Positions 33,400 to 41,910 of a stretch of DNA of 64,000 nucleotides are shown here, in pieces (positions within the stretch are counted from its first letter, which is position 1; each line of letters starts with the position of its first letter). The stretch is from Taklimakanibacter sp050246735 (lineage in GTDB: Bacteria > Pseudomonadota > Alphaproteobacteria > Rhizobiales > Aestuariivirgaceae): the NCBI GenBank assembly GCA_050246735.1, contig JBFWVM010000023.1:20344-84343 (forward strand), in the 5' to 3' direction. A program made the position numbers and the translations under genes. The notes below the pieces were generated by a model that made no database searches, was not told the DNA's origin, and saw only the letters and a list, made by a program, of their open reading frames with translations.

Positions 33400-34199
33400 G
33401 CGTTTAGGACTTCGGCGAGAAGGGTCATGACCGCCACGGGATCGCCCGCCGTCGGGACCTCGGGCTTCACCGGACGCGCGATCATGATCACCGGAATGCC
33501 GCTCGTCCGGGCGGCGGCGAGCTTGGCGCGCGTGTCCTCGCCGCCCGAATTCTTGGTCACCAGATGCGTGATCGAGTGCTCTCGGAGCAGGCACAATTCT
33601 TTCTCGACATGAAACGGCGGCCGGGCAAGCAGGACGCGCCAGTTGCCGGCAACCTCGACGCCTGCGGGTTCGATCATGCGCGCCACGCCCGATATGTCTG
33701 ATCGCGTGAGGAAGGCCGTCATCTCCTTGCGCCCGATGGTGAGCAATATGCGGGCGCCCGGCGGCGGCGCCGCGGCGGCGGCTGCCACGTCCTCGACTTC
33801 GATCCAGCGATCCTTCGGCCCGGCGCGCCAGGCCGGCCGTTCGAGCCGGATCAGGGGCAGGTCGCAGCTTTGCGCCGCTGTCTTGGCGTGACGCGAGATG
33901 GCGGCGGCAAAGGGATGCGTCGCATCGACGACACAGGAGAAGCGCTCGCCCGCCAGATAAGCGGCCAGCCCTCCGGCGCCGCCGAAACCGCCGATGCGGG
34001 TTTCGCCGGCGATCTCGGCGGGCTTGCTTGTGATGCCGGCAAGCGACGTCACGGCGCTGTAGCCCGCCTCCGCCAGCAGGCCGGCAAGCTCCCGCCCTTC
34101 CGCGGTTCCCCCCAGGATCAGCACCCTGCCCCTGGCCGGGGCGTGCGAGGTCGGGCGGGGCCTTGAAGCCGTCGGAGTCTTATCGCCGCGAGAAGCCAT
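33396..34199 (-). CDS. cobK: Precorrin-6A reductase CobK
   Basis: 267 residues: N-terminal ILGGTAEGRELAGLL NADPH motif, FSCVVDATHPFAAAIS, and the C-terminal THLVTKNSGGEDTRAKL typical of CobK. It reduces precorrin-6A to 6B in aerobic cobalamin synthesis. The first 22 residues are low-complexity and the true start could be later. It is divergent from cobA with 42 bp between starts. Confidence 0.93.
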   Translation of the reverse strand: MASRGDKTPTASRPRPTSHAPARGRVLILGGTAEGRELAGLLAEAGYSAVTSLAGITSKPAEIAGETRIGGFGGAGGLAAYLAGERFSCVVDATHPFAAAISRHAKTAAQSCDLPLIRLERPAWRAGPKDRWIEVEDVAAAAAAPPPGARILLTIGRKEMTAFLTRSDISGVARMIEPAGVEVAGNWRVLLARPPFHVEKELCLLREHSITHLVTKNSGGEDTRAKLAAARTSGIPVIMIARPVKPEVPTAGDPVAVMTLLAEVLNA

Positions 34200-34241
34200 A
34201 AGTTGATTGTATTATCCCGGAAATCAGGCAAACAACAGCCG

Positions 34242-35084
34242 ATGGACAGGCAATCGGACACGCCCAGGCAGATGGGTTTCGCCCGGCTCGACAGCGAGCC
34301 CTTCCCGGGCTTCGAGCCGGGATGGGTATGGCTTGCGGGTGCGGGCCCTGGCGCGCCCGGCCTCATGTCCCTTCTGTGCTATCACGCTCTGCAGTCGAGC
34401 GACGTCGTGGTCTATGACGCGCTGGTCAACCCCTCGATCCTCGGATGGGTCCGTCCCGGTACCGATCTTGAATATGCCGGCAAGCGCGGCGGCAAGCCGT
34501 CGGCGCAGCAACGCGACATATCGTTGCGTCTGATCGAGCTGGCGCGCGAGGGCAAGCGGGTGCTGCGCCTCAAGGGCGGCGATCCCTTCATGTTCGGACG
34601 CGGCGGCGAGGAGTGCCAGCATCTGGTCAGGGCCGGCATCCCTTTCCGCATCGTGCCCGGCATCAGCGCCGGCATCGGCGGACTGGCCTATGCCGGCCTG
34701 CCCTCGACGCATCGCGACACCAATCACTCCGTCATTTTCCTCACCGGCCACGACGCCTCGGGCAAGATGCCGGCCAATGTGAACTGGCAGGCCGTCGCCA
34801 CCGCATCCCCGGTGATCGTCATGTACATGGCGGTGAAGAACCTGGCGGAGATCGCCGATGCGCTCATCGCCGGCGGACGCGACAGCGCCGATCCGGTGAC
34901 GATCGTCTCTCATGCGACCCTGCCCCGGCAGTCCGTGGCGCAGACGAGCTTGCGCGACGTGAGGACGTTCCTCGCCGGCAACGATGTCGCGACGCCGGCG
35001 ATCGTCGTGCTCGGCCACGTCGCCGAATGGCGTTCCCTGCTCGACTGGTATCAGGGCGGCCTCAAGGAGAATCCGATTGGCTGA
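34242..35084 (+). CDS. cobA: Uroporphyrinogen-III C-methyltransferase CobA
   Basis: 280 residues of the tetrapyrrole methylase family: VWLAGAGPGAPGLMSLL, VVYDALVNPSIL, VLRLKGGDPFMFGRGGEE and VPGISAGIGGLAYAGLPSTHR. It makes precorrin-2 from uroporphyrinogen III, the entry to cobalamin. ATG 34242 was chosen; the ribosome-binding site is weak and ATG 34272 is possible. It overlaps cobB by 8 bp. Confidence 0.94.
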   Translation: MDRQSDTPRQMGFARLDSEPFPGFEPGWVWLAGAGPGAPGLMSLLCYHALQSSDVVVYDALVNPSILGWVRPGTDLEYAGKRGGKPSAQQRDISLRLIELAREGKRVLRLKGGDPFMFGRGGEECQHLVRAGIPFRIVPGISAGIGGLAYAGLPSTHRDTNHSVIFLTGHDASGKMPANVNWQAVATASPVIVMYMAVKNLAEIADALIAGGRDSADPVTIVSHATLPRQSVAQTSLRDVRTFLAGNDVATPAIVVLGHVAEWRSLLDWYQGGLKENPIG

Positions 35085-36360
35085 TGGCCTGGTGATCGCG
35101 GCACCCGCTTCCGGCAGCGGCAAGACCACCGTCACGCTGGCGCTGCTTCGCGCGCTGCGGCGGCGCGCAATGGCCGTCGCTTCGGCCAAGATCGGTCCGG
35201 ATTACATCGATCCGCGTTTCCACGAGGCGGCGACCGGGCGCGCCTGTGTCAATCTCGATGGCTGGGCCATGACGGGACCCGGCCTCCGCGGCCTGGCCGC
35301 CGCCATTGCCCGGGATGCCGCCATCGTCCTCATCGAGGGGGTCATGGGCCTCTTCGACGGCCCGGAGGATGGCCGCGGGTCGACTGCCGACATTGCCGAG
35401 GACCTCGGCCTGCCGGTGATCCTCGTCGTCGATTGCAGCCATCAGGCGCAGTCGGTCGCCGCCCTCGTTCGCGGCTTCATGACTCACCGTCCTCGTCTCG
35501 ACGTGCCGGCGGTCATCCTCAACCGCATCGCCGGCGCCCGTCACGCCGACATCCTGCGCCGGACCCTCGCGGCGTGCGGCGTCACCGTTCTGGGCGCCGT
35601 GCCGCGCGATGCCTCCCTGGCGCTTCCCAGCCGCCATCTGGGGCTGGTCCAGGCGGGCGAGCATGCCGATCTCGCGAGCTTCCTCGACGGTGCCGCCGAC
35701 AGCGTCGCGGCGCATGTCGACATCGCCGCACTCCTGGCGCTCGCCAGGCCGGTCGCGGCGGCGCCGGCGGGCAAGCCGCTGCCGCCGCTCGGGCAGCATA
35801 TCGCCATCGCGCGTGACGAGGCCTTCGCTTTTCTCTATCCGCATCTTCTCGACGGCTGGTCCCGGCAAGGCGCCGGAATGTCGTTCTTCTCGCCTCTGGC
35901 CGACGAGTCGCCGGCGGCCCATGCCGATGCGGTTTATCTGCCGGGCGGCTATCCGGAGCTTTACGCCGGGCGCCTGAGCGGCGCGCATGGCTTCCTGGCC
36001 GGGCTGCGCCGGGCGGCCGGGCGCGGCCGGTTGATCTATGGCGAATGCGGCGGCTACATGGTGCTGGGCCGCGCGCTGATCGCCGCCGATGGCCGCGTCC
36101 ATGAGATGGCGGACCTCCTGCCCGTCACCACGAGCTTCGCCAAGCGGAAACTTCGCTTGGGCTATCGCCGCCTCGAGCACGACGGCGTCCTGCCTTTGCC
36201 GAAGGTGCTCAAGGGTCACGAATTTCATTATTCGATGATCGACAGCCAGGATGAGGAAACGCCGCTCTTCCATGCATCGGACGCTTGCGCCCGCGATCTC
36301 GGTCCCATGGGGCTCAGGCGCAACAGGGTGATGGGCTCCTATGCCCATGTCATCGCATGA
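35077..36360 (+). CDS. cobB: Hydrogenobyrinic acid a,c-diamide synthase CobB
   Basis: 427 residues. The N-terminal P-loop GLVIAAPASGSGKTT begins the dethiobiotin-synthetase-like ATPase half, and the C-terminal class I amidotransferase half has LIYGECGGYMVLG with its Cys nucleophile and a final His region (FHYSM). TTG 35077 is the start: AAGGAG lies seven bases upstream and the protein then begins at the P-loop strand as in the family. Overlaps with cobA and cobQ show coupling. Confidence 0.94.
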   Translation: MADGLVIAAPASGSGKTTVTLALLRALRRRAMAVASAKIGPDYIDPRFHEAATGRACVNLDGWAMTGPGLRGLAAAIARDAAIVLIEGVMGLFDGPEDGRGSTADIAEDLGLPVILVVDCSHQAQSVAALVRGFMTHRPRLDVPAVILNRIAGARHADILRRTLAACGVTVLGAVPRDASLALPSRHLGLVQAGEHADLASFLDGAADSVAAHVDIAALLALARPVAAAPAGKPLPPLGQHIAIARDEAFAFLYPHLLDGWSRQGAGMSFFSPLADESPAAHADAVYLPGGYPELYAGRLSGAHGFLAGLRRAAGRGRLIYGECGGYMVLGRALIAADGRVHEMADLLPVTTSFAKRKLRLGYRRLEHDGVLPLPKVLKGHEFHYSMIDSQDEETPLFHASDACARDLGPMGLRRNRVMGSYAHVIA

Positions 36361-37838
36361 CGCGGATGCGCGCCGGCATGGCCATCATGCTGATGGGCAC
36401 CGGCTCCGACGTCGGCAAGTCGCTCATCGCCGCCGGTCTCTGCCGCCTGTTCGCCGACCGCGGCCTCCACGTCAGGCCGTTCAAGCCTCAGAACATGTCG
36501 AACAACGCCGCGGTCACCGTCGATGGCGGCGAGATCGGCCGAGCCCAGGCGCTGCAGGCGCGCGCCGCGCGGATCAAACCCACGGTCCACATGAATCCGA
36601 TCCTGCTCAAGCCCGAAACGGCGACCGGCGCCCAGGTGGTCGTGCAGGGACGCCGCGCCGCGACCCTGAGCGCCCGGGACTATTTCAGGGACCGCGCCAG
36701 ATATATGCCGGCCATCCTCGAAAGCTTCGCGTCGCTGGCGCGCGAGGCCGATCTCGTCATCGTCGAGGGCGCCGGCAGCCCGGCCGAGGTCAATCTCCGC
36801 CGCGGCGACCTCGCCAATATGGGATTCGCGCAGGCGGCGAATATTCCTGCGATCCTTATCGGCGACATTCACCGGGGCGGCGTGATCGCCTCGCTCGTCG
36901 GCACACGGGAAATCCTCGATCCCGATGAGGCGCAAAGGATCAAGGGGTTCATCGTCAACAACTTCCACGGCGACCCTGAATTGTTCTCTGAAGGTGTCGC
37001 CTTCACCGAGGCGCGGACGGGCTGGCCATGCCTCGGCATCGTCCCCTATTTCGCCGCCGCCCGAAGCCTGCCCGCGGAGGACGCGGTGGCGCTCGAGAAA
37101 ACGGCGCCGGGCGGCGGCTGCGGCTTCCATATCGCCGTTCCCCGCCTGCCGCGCATCGCCAATTTCGACGATCTCGATCCTCTGCGGCTCGAGCCGCACG
37201 TCACCCTCACGATCGTGCAGCCGGGAAGTCCTTTGCCTGCGGAGGCCGGCCTCGTCATCATCCCGGGCTCCAAATCGACCATCGCCGACCTCGAGGCCTT
37301 TCGCGCCGAGGGCTGGGACATCGACCTCGCGGCGCATTGTCGCCGCGGCGGCGCGGTGCTCGGCCTTTGCGGCGGCTATCAGATGCTGGGCAAGGCGATA
37401 CATGACCCCTTGGGCCTGGAAGGACGGCCGGGCTCTTCGCCCGGCCTGGCGCTGCTCGATGTCGAAACGACGCTCGTTCCCGACAAGACGTTGACCCGCA
37501 TCGTGGCGCGCCATGTGGCGAGCGGCAAGCCGGTATCGGGCTACGAAATTCACCTGGGAACGACCGCCGGGCCCGATTGCGCCCGCCCTTTCACCATGGT
37601 CGGCGATGCGCCGGACGGCGCGCAATCGCGAGACGGCCGCGTCATGGGCACCTATATGCACGGCCTTTTCTCCGACGACGCCTTCCGCCGCGATTTTCTC
37701 GAAGGGCTCGGTGGCCGGGCCGGCGCCGTCGCTTTCGAAGCCGGCATCGAAGATACTCTGGACGAGCTCGCCCGGCATCTGGAGCGCAATCTCGACGTCG
37801 GGCGGATCCTGGCGCTCGCCGCACCCGTGACGCCTTGA
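36357..37838 (+). CDS. cobQ: Cobyric acid synthase CobQ
   Basis: 493 residues: N-terminal MLMGTGSDVGKSLIAAGLCR, PFKPQNMSNNAAVT and the C-terminal amidotransferase triad region VLGLCGGYQMLG with a His near GTYMHGLF. It amidates four side chains of the corrin ring. Its ATG overlaps the cobB stop (ATGA); ATG 36366 is an alternative. Confidence 0.95.
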   Translation: MTRMRAGMAIMLMGTGSDVGKSLIAAGLCRLFADRGLHVRPFKPQNMSNNAAVTVDGGEIGRAQALQARAARIKPTVHMNPILLKPETATGAQVVVQGRRAATLSARDYFRDRARYMPAILESFASLAREADLVIVEGAGSPAEVNLRRGDLANMGFAQAANIPAILIGDIHRGGVIASLVGTREILDPDEAQRIKGFIVNNFHGDPELFSEGVAFTEARTGWPCLGIVPYFAAARSLPAEDAVALEKTAPGGGCGFHIAVPRLPRIANFDDLDPLRLEPHVTLTIVQPGSPLPAEAGLVIIPGSKSTIADLEAFRAEGWDIDLAAHCRRGGAVLGLCGGYQMLGKAIHDPLGLEGRPGSSPGLALLDVETTLVPDKTLTRIVARHVASGKPVSGYEIHLGTTAGPDCARPFTMVGDAPDGAQSRDGRVMGTYMHGLFSDDAFRRDFLEGLGGRAGAVAFEAGIEDTLDELARHLERNLDVGRILALAAPVTP

Positions 37839-37839
37839 A

Positions 37840-38787
37840 ATGTTTTTCGCGCTCACTGCCCTCGCCCTGGTGATCGAACGCTTCATAGGCTATCCGGAAG
37901 GGCTCATGCGGATCATCGGCCATCCGGTGCAATGGATCGGCGCCTCGATCGCGTGGCTCGACCGGCTATTCAATCCGGACGGCAAGCCCGCCGGCCGCCT
38001 GTCCGGTGCCGTGGCGCTTCTCTTCCTCCTCTTCGCCAGCGGAGGTCTCGCTGTGCTGGTCGCGGCCGCTTTACGGCACTTGCCGTATGGCTGGATCATC
38101 GAGGCCGTCATCGCCACGCCGTTCCTCGCGCAGAAATCGCTGCGCGATCATGTGGGCGCGGTGGCGGATGGTCTCGACCGGTCGCTCGCCGACGGCCGCC
38201 GCGCCGTCTCGCACATCGTCGGTCGCGACCCGGAAGCGCTCGACCGCTCGGGCGTCGCGCGCGCGGCGCTCGAGAGCCTGGGCGAGAACGCCTCCGACGG
38301 CATCGTGGCGCCGGCCTTCTGGCTGGCGCTTCTCGGTCTGCCCGGGATCGTCCTCTACAAGGCGATCAACACCGCCGATTCGATGATCGGGCACAGATCG
38401 CCGCGCTATCTGAATTTCGGCTGGGCCTCCGCAAGGCTCGACGATCTCGTCAACCTGCCGGGAGCCCGCCTTGCCGCTTTGCTTCTGGCAGGCGCCGCCC
38501 TCTTCTCTTCCCGCGGCAGTGCCGCGGCGGCCCTCGCCGCCGCCATGCGCGACGCCCGCCGCCACCTCTCGCCCAATGCCGGCTGGCCGGAAGCGGCCCT
38601 GGCCGGCGCCCTGGGCATCAGGCTGGGCGGCCCGCGCTCTTATGGCGGGAGGCATGTCGAGCTCGCAGCCATGGGCGACGGCAGGAGCGAGCTCGATACC
38701 TCCGACATCCGCGCCGGCCTCATCCTCTGCGGCCGTGCGCTTTCCCTTCTGACCGCGCTCGCGGCACTCCTCGCCTTGGCTTTTTGA
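37840..38787 (+). CDS. cobD: Cobalamin biosynthesis membrane protein CobD (CbiB)
   Basis: 315 residues with four or five membrane helices, the N-terminal ERFIGYPEGLMRIIGHPVQW and the conserved SLGENASDGIVAP and INTADSMIGHRSPRYLNFGWASAR (split here by family blocks). It attaches aminopropanol phosphate to cobyric acid. It starts one base after the cobQ stop. Its last 68 bases overlap the convergent cobP gene. Confidence 0.94.
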   Translation: MFFALTALALVIERFIGYPEGLMRIIGHPVQWIGASIAWLDRLFNPDGKPAGRLSGAVALLFLLFASGGLAVLVAAALRHLPYGWIIEAVIATPFLAQKSLRDHVGAVADGLDRSLADGRRAVSHIVGRDPEALDRSGVARAALESLGENASDGIVAPAFWLALLGLPGIVLYKAINTADSMIGHRSPRYLNFGWASARLDDLVNLPGARLAALLLAGAALFSSRGSAAAALAAAMRDARRHLSPNAGWPEAALAGALGIRLGGPRSYGGRHVELAAMGDGRSELDTSDIRAGLILCGRALSLLTALAALLALAF

Positions 38788-39289
38788 GGATCATCGGCAG
38801 ACCTGCGGCGATGAACACGACCTCGTCGGCCGCTGCCGCGATCGCCTGATTGGCGCGGCCCGCCTCGTCCCGGAACCGGCGCGCCAGCGCGTTGTCGGGA
38901 ACGATCCCGAGGCCCACCTCATTCGACACGACGACGACATGGCCTTTGGCGCCGGCAAGGCTCTCGCACAGACGCTCGATTTCGCCGGTGACGTCCTTGC
39001 CGTGATATATGAGATTGTTGATCCACACGGTGAGGCATTCGACGAGCGTGAAGGTCCGTGCTCCCTCGGCCTGGCGCAGCGCCCCGACCAGATCGAGCGG
39101 CGCCTCGATCGTCCGCCATCGCGCGCCGCGCTCCGCGCGGTGGCGCGAGATGCGCTCGGCCATCTCCTGATCGGTGGTTTCCGCCGTGGCGACATAGGTG
39201 GGCCGGCCCCTGTGGCGGCGGGCGAGTCCTTCGGCATACCGGCTCTTGCCGGATCTCGCGCCGCCCAGGACCAGGGTGAGCCGCCTCAT
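38720..39289 (-). CDS. cobP: Adenosylcobinamide kinase / guanylyltransferase CobP (CobU)
   Basis: 189 residues: P-loop LVLGGARSGKSRYAE, YVATAETTDQEMAERI and VVVVSNEVGLGIVPDN typical of CobU/CobP. It phosphorylates adenosylcobinamide and then adds GMP. The protein runs about 20 residues past the usual end (LKKPRRGVPRARSEGKAHG), which creates the 68-bp convergent overlap with cobD. Its start overlaps the DUF1636 stop (ATGA). Confidence 0.93.
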   Translation of the reverse strand: MRRLTLVLGGARSGKSRYAEGLARRHRGRPTYVATAETTDQEMAERISRHRAERGARWRTIEAPLDLVGALRQAEGARTFTLVECLTVWINNLIYHGKDVTGEIERLCESLAGAKGHVVVVSNEVGLGIVPDNALARRFRDEAGRANQAIAAAADEVVFIAAGLPMILKKPRRGVPRARSEGKAHGRRG

Positions 39290-39660
39290 GGCCGCGCCGG
39301 CGGAAAACGCGCGATGAAATGACCGCGCATCGCCTGCGGCCACGCCTTGAACGGCACCTCGCCGGTGGCGCTCGCACCATGAAGGTCGAACCAGGCTAGG
39401 ATGGCCTCGGCGGTCTCGCGGGCCGGGGTGAAGCCGCCGGCGAGATAGCTGTAGCGTTCGCTGTCCTGGAGGAAGACGTTGCAGTGCTTGAGGCACGACC
39501 ACAGGCAGGATTGGCGGTCGACGATGACGTCGCGCCGCCGGCGCTCGGCCAGGAGTGTCTCCATGTGCCGCGCCAGGGTCTCGCCTCCGGTCACGCCGTC
39601 GGGTCCCTCGCGCTCCTCGGCGGAATGGCGGCAGGTGATGCAGAAGACGATGCGGCGCAT
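39286..39660 (-). CDS. DUF1636 protein of the cobalamin cluster
   Basis: 124 residues. Cys residues in VFCITCRH and SCLWSCLKHCNVFL suggest a metal or Fe-S site. DUF1636 genes sit next to cobalamin genes in many alphaproteobacteria; no reaction is established, and a metal-handling role is inferred. It is coupled to cobP by an ATGA overlap. No cobalamin riboswitch was seen in its short leader. Confidence 0.85.
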   Translation of the reverse strand: MRRIVFCITCRHSAEEREGPDGVTGGETLARHMETLLAERRRRDVIVDRQSCLWSCLKHCNVFLQDSERYSYLAGGFTPARETAEAILAWFDLHGASATGEVPFKAWPQAMRGHFIARFPPARP

Positions 39661-39738
39661 GGGCTCCAATTGAGGGCTTGCCAATCTCGCCGCTTCAATG
39701 ATTGAGTTAAGGGGTCCTGTCAACGCCACGGAGCCCTT

Positions 39739-40506
39739 ATGGAATTTCGCCGCCTCGCCTTCGTCGCAGCCGAGGTTCCCCAGGCGCGCCGGGCCCTCAA
39801 CGCACTGGTCAAGGCCTATGGCCAGGCGGCGCCCGAGGAAGCCGACGTCATCGTCGCCTTGGGCGGCGACGGCCTCATGCTGCAGACGCTGCACCGCTTC
39901 ATGTCGTCGGGCAAGGCGATCTACGGCATGAACCGCGGCTCGGTCGGCTTCCTCATGAACGACTACGGCGAGAAGCGCCTGCGCGAGCGCATCAACCTGG
40001 CCGAGCTCACGACGGTTCGGCCGCTGCGGATGACGGCGACCGACCAGGCCGGGCACGAGCACAAGGCCATGGCGTTCAACGAAGTGTCGCTGCTGCGCCA
40101 GACCCACCAGACGGCCGCGCTCAGGATTTCCATCGACGATCATGTGAGGCTCGACGAGCTGAAATGCGACGGCCTCATCGTCGCGACGCCCGTCGGCAGT
40201 ACCGCCTACAACCTTTCCGCCTACGGGCCGATCCTGCCGATCAACTCGCCGCTCCTCGCCCTGACCCCGATCAGCCCGTTCCGGCCACGCCGCTGGCGCG
40301 GCGCGATCGTCCCGCATGAAGCGCGCATCACCATCGAAAGCCTCGAGGCCGAGAAGCGTCCGGTGGCGGCCGTCGCCGATCAGTTCGAGGTGCGCAACAT
40401 CCGCAAGGTCGAGATTGCCGAAGACCGCAAGCGCTCGGCCCGCCTGCTCTTCGATCCGGGCCACAGCCTCGCCGAACGCGTTCTCGCCGAACAATTCCGG
40501 TTTTAG
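39739..40506 (+). CDS. nadK: NAD kinase
   Basis: 255 residues. The family motif GGDG appears in VIVALGGDGLMLQTLH, followed by GMNRGSVGFLMN and the nucleotide region VATPVGSTAYNLSA. It makes NADP from NAD and ATP. The start follows a short leader and divergent DUF1636; a strong terminator lies 64 bp after the stop. Confidence 0.95.
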   Translation: MEFRRLAFVAAEVPQARRALNALVKAYGQAAPEEADVIVALGGDGLMLQTLHRFMSSGKAIYGMNRGSVGFLMNDYGEKRLRERINLAELTTVRPLRMTATDQAGHEHKAMAFNEVSLLRQTHQTAALRISIDDHVRLDELKCDGLIVATPVGSTAYNLSAYGPILPINSPLLALTPISPFRPRRWRGAIVPHEARITIESLEAEKRPVAAVADQFEVRNIRKVEIAEDRKRSARLLFDPGHSLAERVLAEQFRF

Positions 40507-40569
40507 GGAACCCTTAAGGATGGCGGCACTACACTCACATCGTCGTGAGTTGCGTCACTGAGTTTCGAG

Positions 40570-40601
40570 AATGCCGGAGTTCTCCGAACTCCGGCATTTT
40601 C
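40570..40601 (+). terminator. Intrinsic terminator after nadK
   Basis: A 13-bp perfect stem (AATGCCGGAGTTC / GAACTCCGGCATT) with a 3-nt loop ends in TTTT. It can serve the plus-strand nadK and, on the other strand (AA-rich before the stem), possibly the convergent DUF2336 gene. Confidence 0.88.
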
Positions 40602-40662
40602 ACGATCGGGGTGATGCGGTCATCGCCGATGGACGGCCGTCCGCCAATCCAGGAACAAGGTG

Positions 40663-41820
40663 TCAGGCCGCGCTGATCAAGCCTTCGCGCAAGCGGCCGG
40701 CGATCACGCGGACGCGCTCGGTCGAATAGCGGGCGATGAAATCGAGATACTTGGCGCGCTCCGCCTGCGGCATGGCGCCGTCGCCGGTCATGATCTCCTC
40801 GATCAGCCGGCGGGCGAAATTTTCCGCGCCGAGCGCGCATTTCGTGTCGCGCGCTTCGCGCTCGACCCGGCCGGCGCCGCGGATCAGCCCGATGCAGGTA
40901 GGGGGCAGTCCGCAGCTGCGATAGAGCGCGTTGAAGCCGAAAGCGCCGCCATAGAGCGCTTCTGCGACCCGCGCCGTCGTCGTATCGGCGAGATGCGCCA
41001 TGGCGCTCTCGACCAGGCGCATCTGGCCGGTGCAGGCCGCCCGCATGACGATCGAGGCGGTCAGCATGCTGCGCGCGGTCATGAAGCGGATGAGCGACGG
41101 CAATTCCTTGTCGTTGGCGCTGTCGAGAATATGCAGTATGGCGCGTTCCTCGGCGTCGGCGACCATGTCGGCCGCGTCGTTGGCCGGCACCCAGCCGCGC
41201 TCCGCCATCAGTTGATGCACCTGGTTGGACGCGCGCTTGGCCTGCAGGATGCGGATGTCGAGCGGCAGGTGGTCGAGGGCGAGAAGCCGGTCGATGACCT
41301 CCCGGACCCGGCCGAAGCGGGCATAGAGTATGCGGCAGTTGCGCTCGCCGATGATGCAGTCCTCGTTGTCGAAGAGGGCGAGGCACGCCGACAGGTCCGC
41401 CTGGGTGACGATCTCCTTGACGACGTCGTCGGTGAGGTCCGGCCGGCGCGCCAGGGTGACCTGGCGGGCGGCGTCGCCGACACGCACGATGCTGCGCATC
41501 TTCCAGGGATCGAGCGCCGGGGTCGCGGCGAGGAACGGCAAGGCGATGTCGTCGTCATCGGCGATGATGCTGAACAGTATGTCGCCGTGAAGGTCGCGAA
41601 CGCCGACGAGCCCGTCCACCAGGGCGCGGCGGACTTCCGTCACCGGATCGGTCGCGAGCTTGAGCACCGTCGGCACGACGCAGCTGCGCTCGTTCTCGGG
41701 CGCCTGTGGATCGCCGATCAGGCGCGCGAGCTCGACCGCGAGCTGGATGCGCGCCTGCGCGTCGCCGGTTTCGACGACCGCGTCGAAGATGGTGACATCG
41801 AGCCCTGGCTGGCCTGACAT
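40663..41820 (-). CDS. DUF2336 protein (HEAT-like helical repeat)
   Basis: 385 residues, all-helical, matching the alphaproteobacterial DUF2336 family, which has a HEAT-repeat-like look (LATDPVTEVRRALVDGLVG, VTLARRPDLTDDVVKEIV). Function is unknown; family members are found near signalling genes. A sequence TTAA-GAAACGG-TTCA 45 bp upstream resembles a CtrA site imperfectly. Confidence 0.85.
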   Translation of the reverse strand: MSGQPGLDVTIFDAVVETGDAQARIQLAVELARLIGDPQAPENERSCVVPTVLKLATDPVTEVRRALVDGLVGVRDLHGDILFSIIADDDDIALPFLAATPALDPWKMRSIVRVGDAARQVTLARRPDLTDDVVKEIVTQADLSACLALFDNEDCIIGERNCRILYARFGRVREVIDRLLALDHLPLDIRILQAKRASNQVHQLMAERGWVPANDAADMVADAEERAILHILDSANDKELPSLIRFMTARSMLTASIVMRAACTGQMRLVESAMAHLADTTTARVAEALYGGAFGFNALYRSCGLPPTCIGLIRGAGRVEREARDTKCALGAENFARRLIEEIMTGDGAMPQAERAKYLDFIARYSTERVRVIAGRLREGLISAA

Positions 41821-41910
41821 TGGGATACCACTTGCAAAGTCCTCGCCGGTGAAACTGTCAGGGAACCATTAAGAAACGGTTCACCATGCAGCCTGAGGTT
41901 TTTGAATGGC

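Noticed and set aside
33210..39738. Cobalamin riboswitch in the cob cluster
   Set aside because: No B12-box-like core was recognised in any leader; the leaders are very short.
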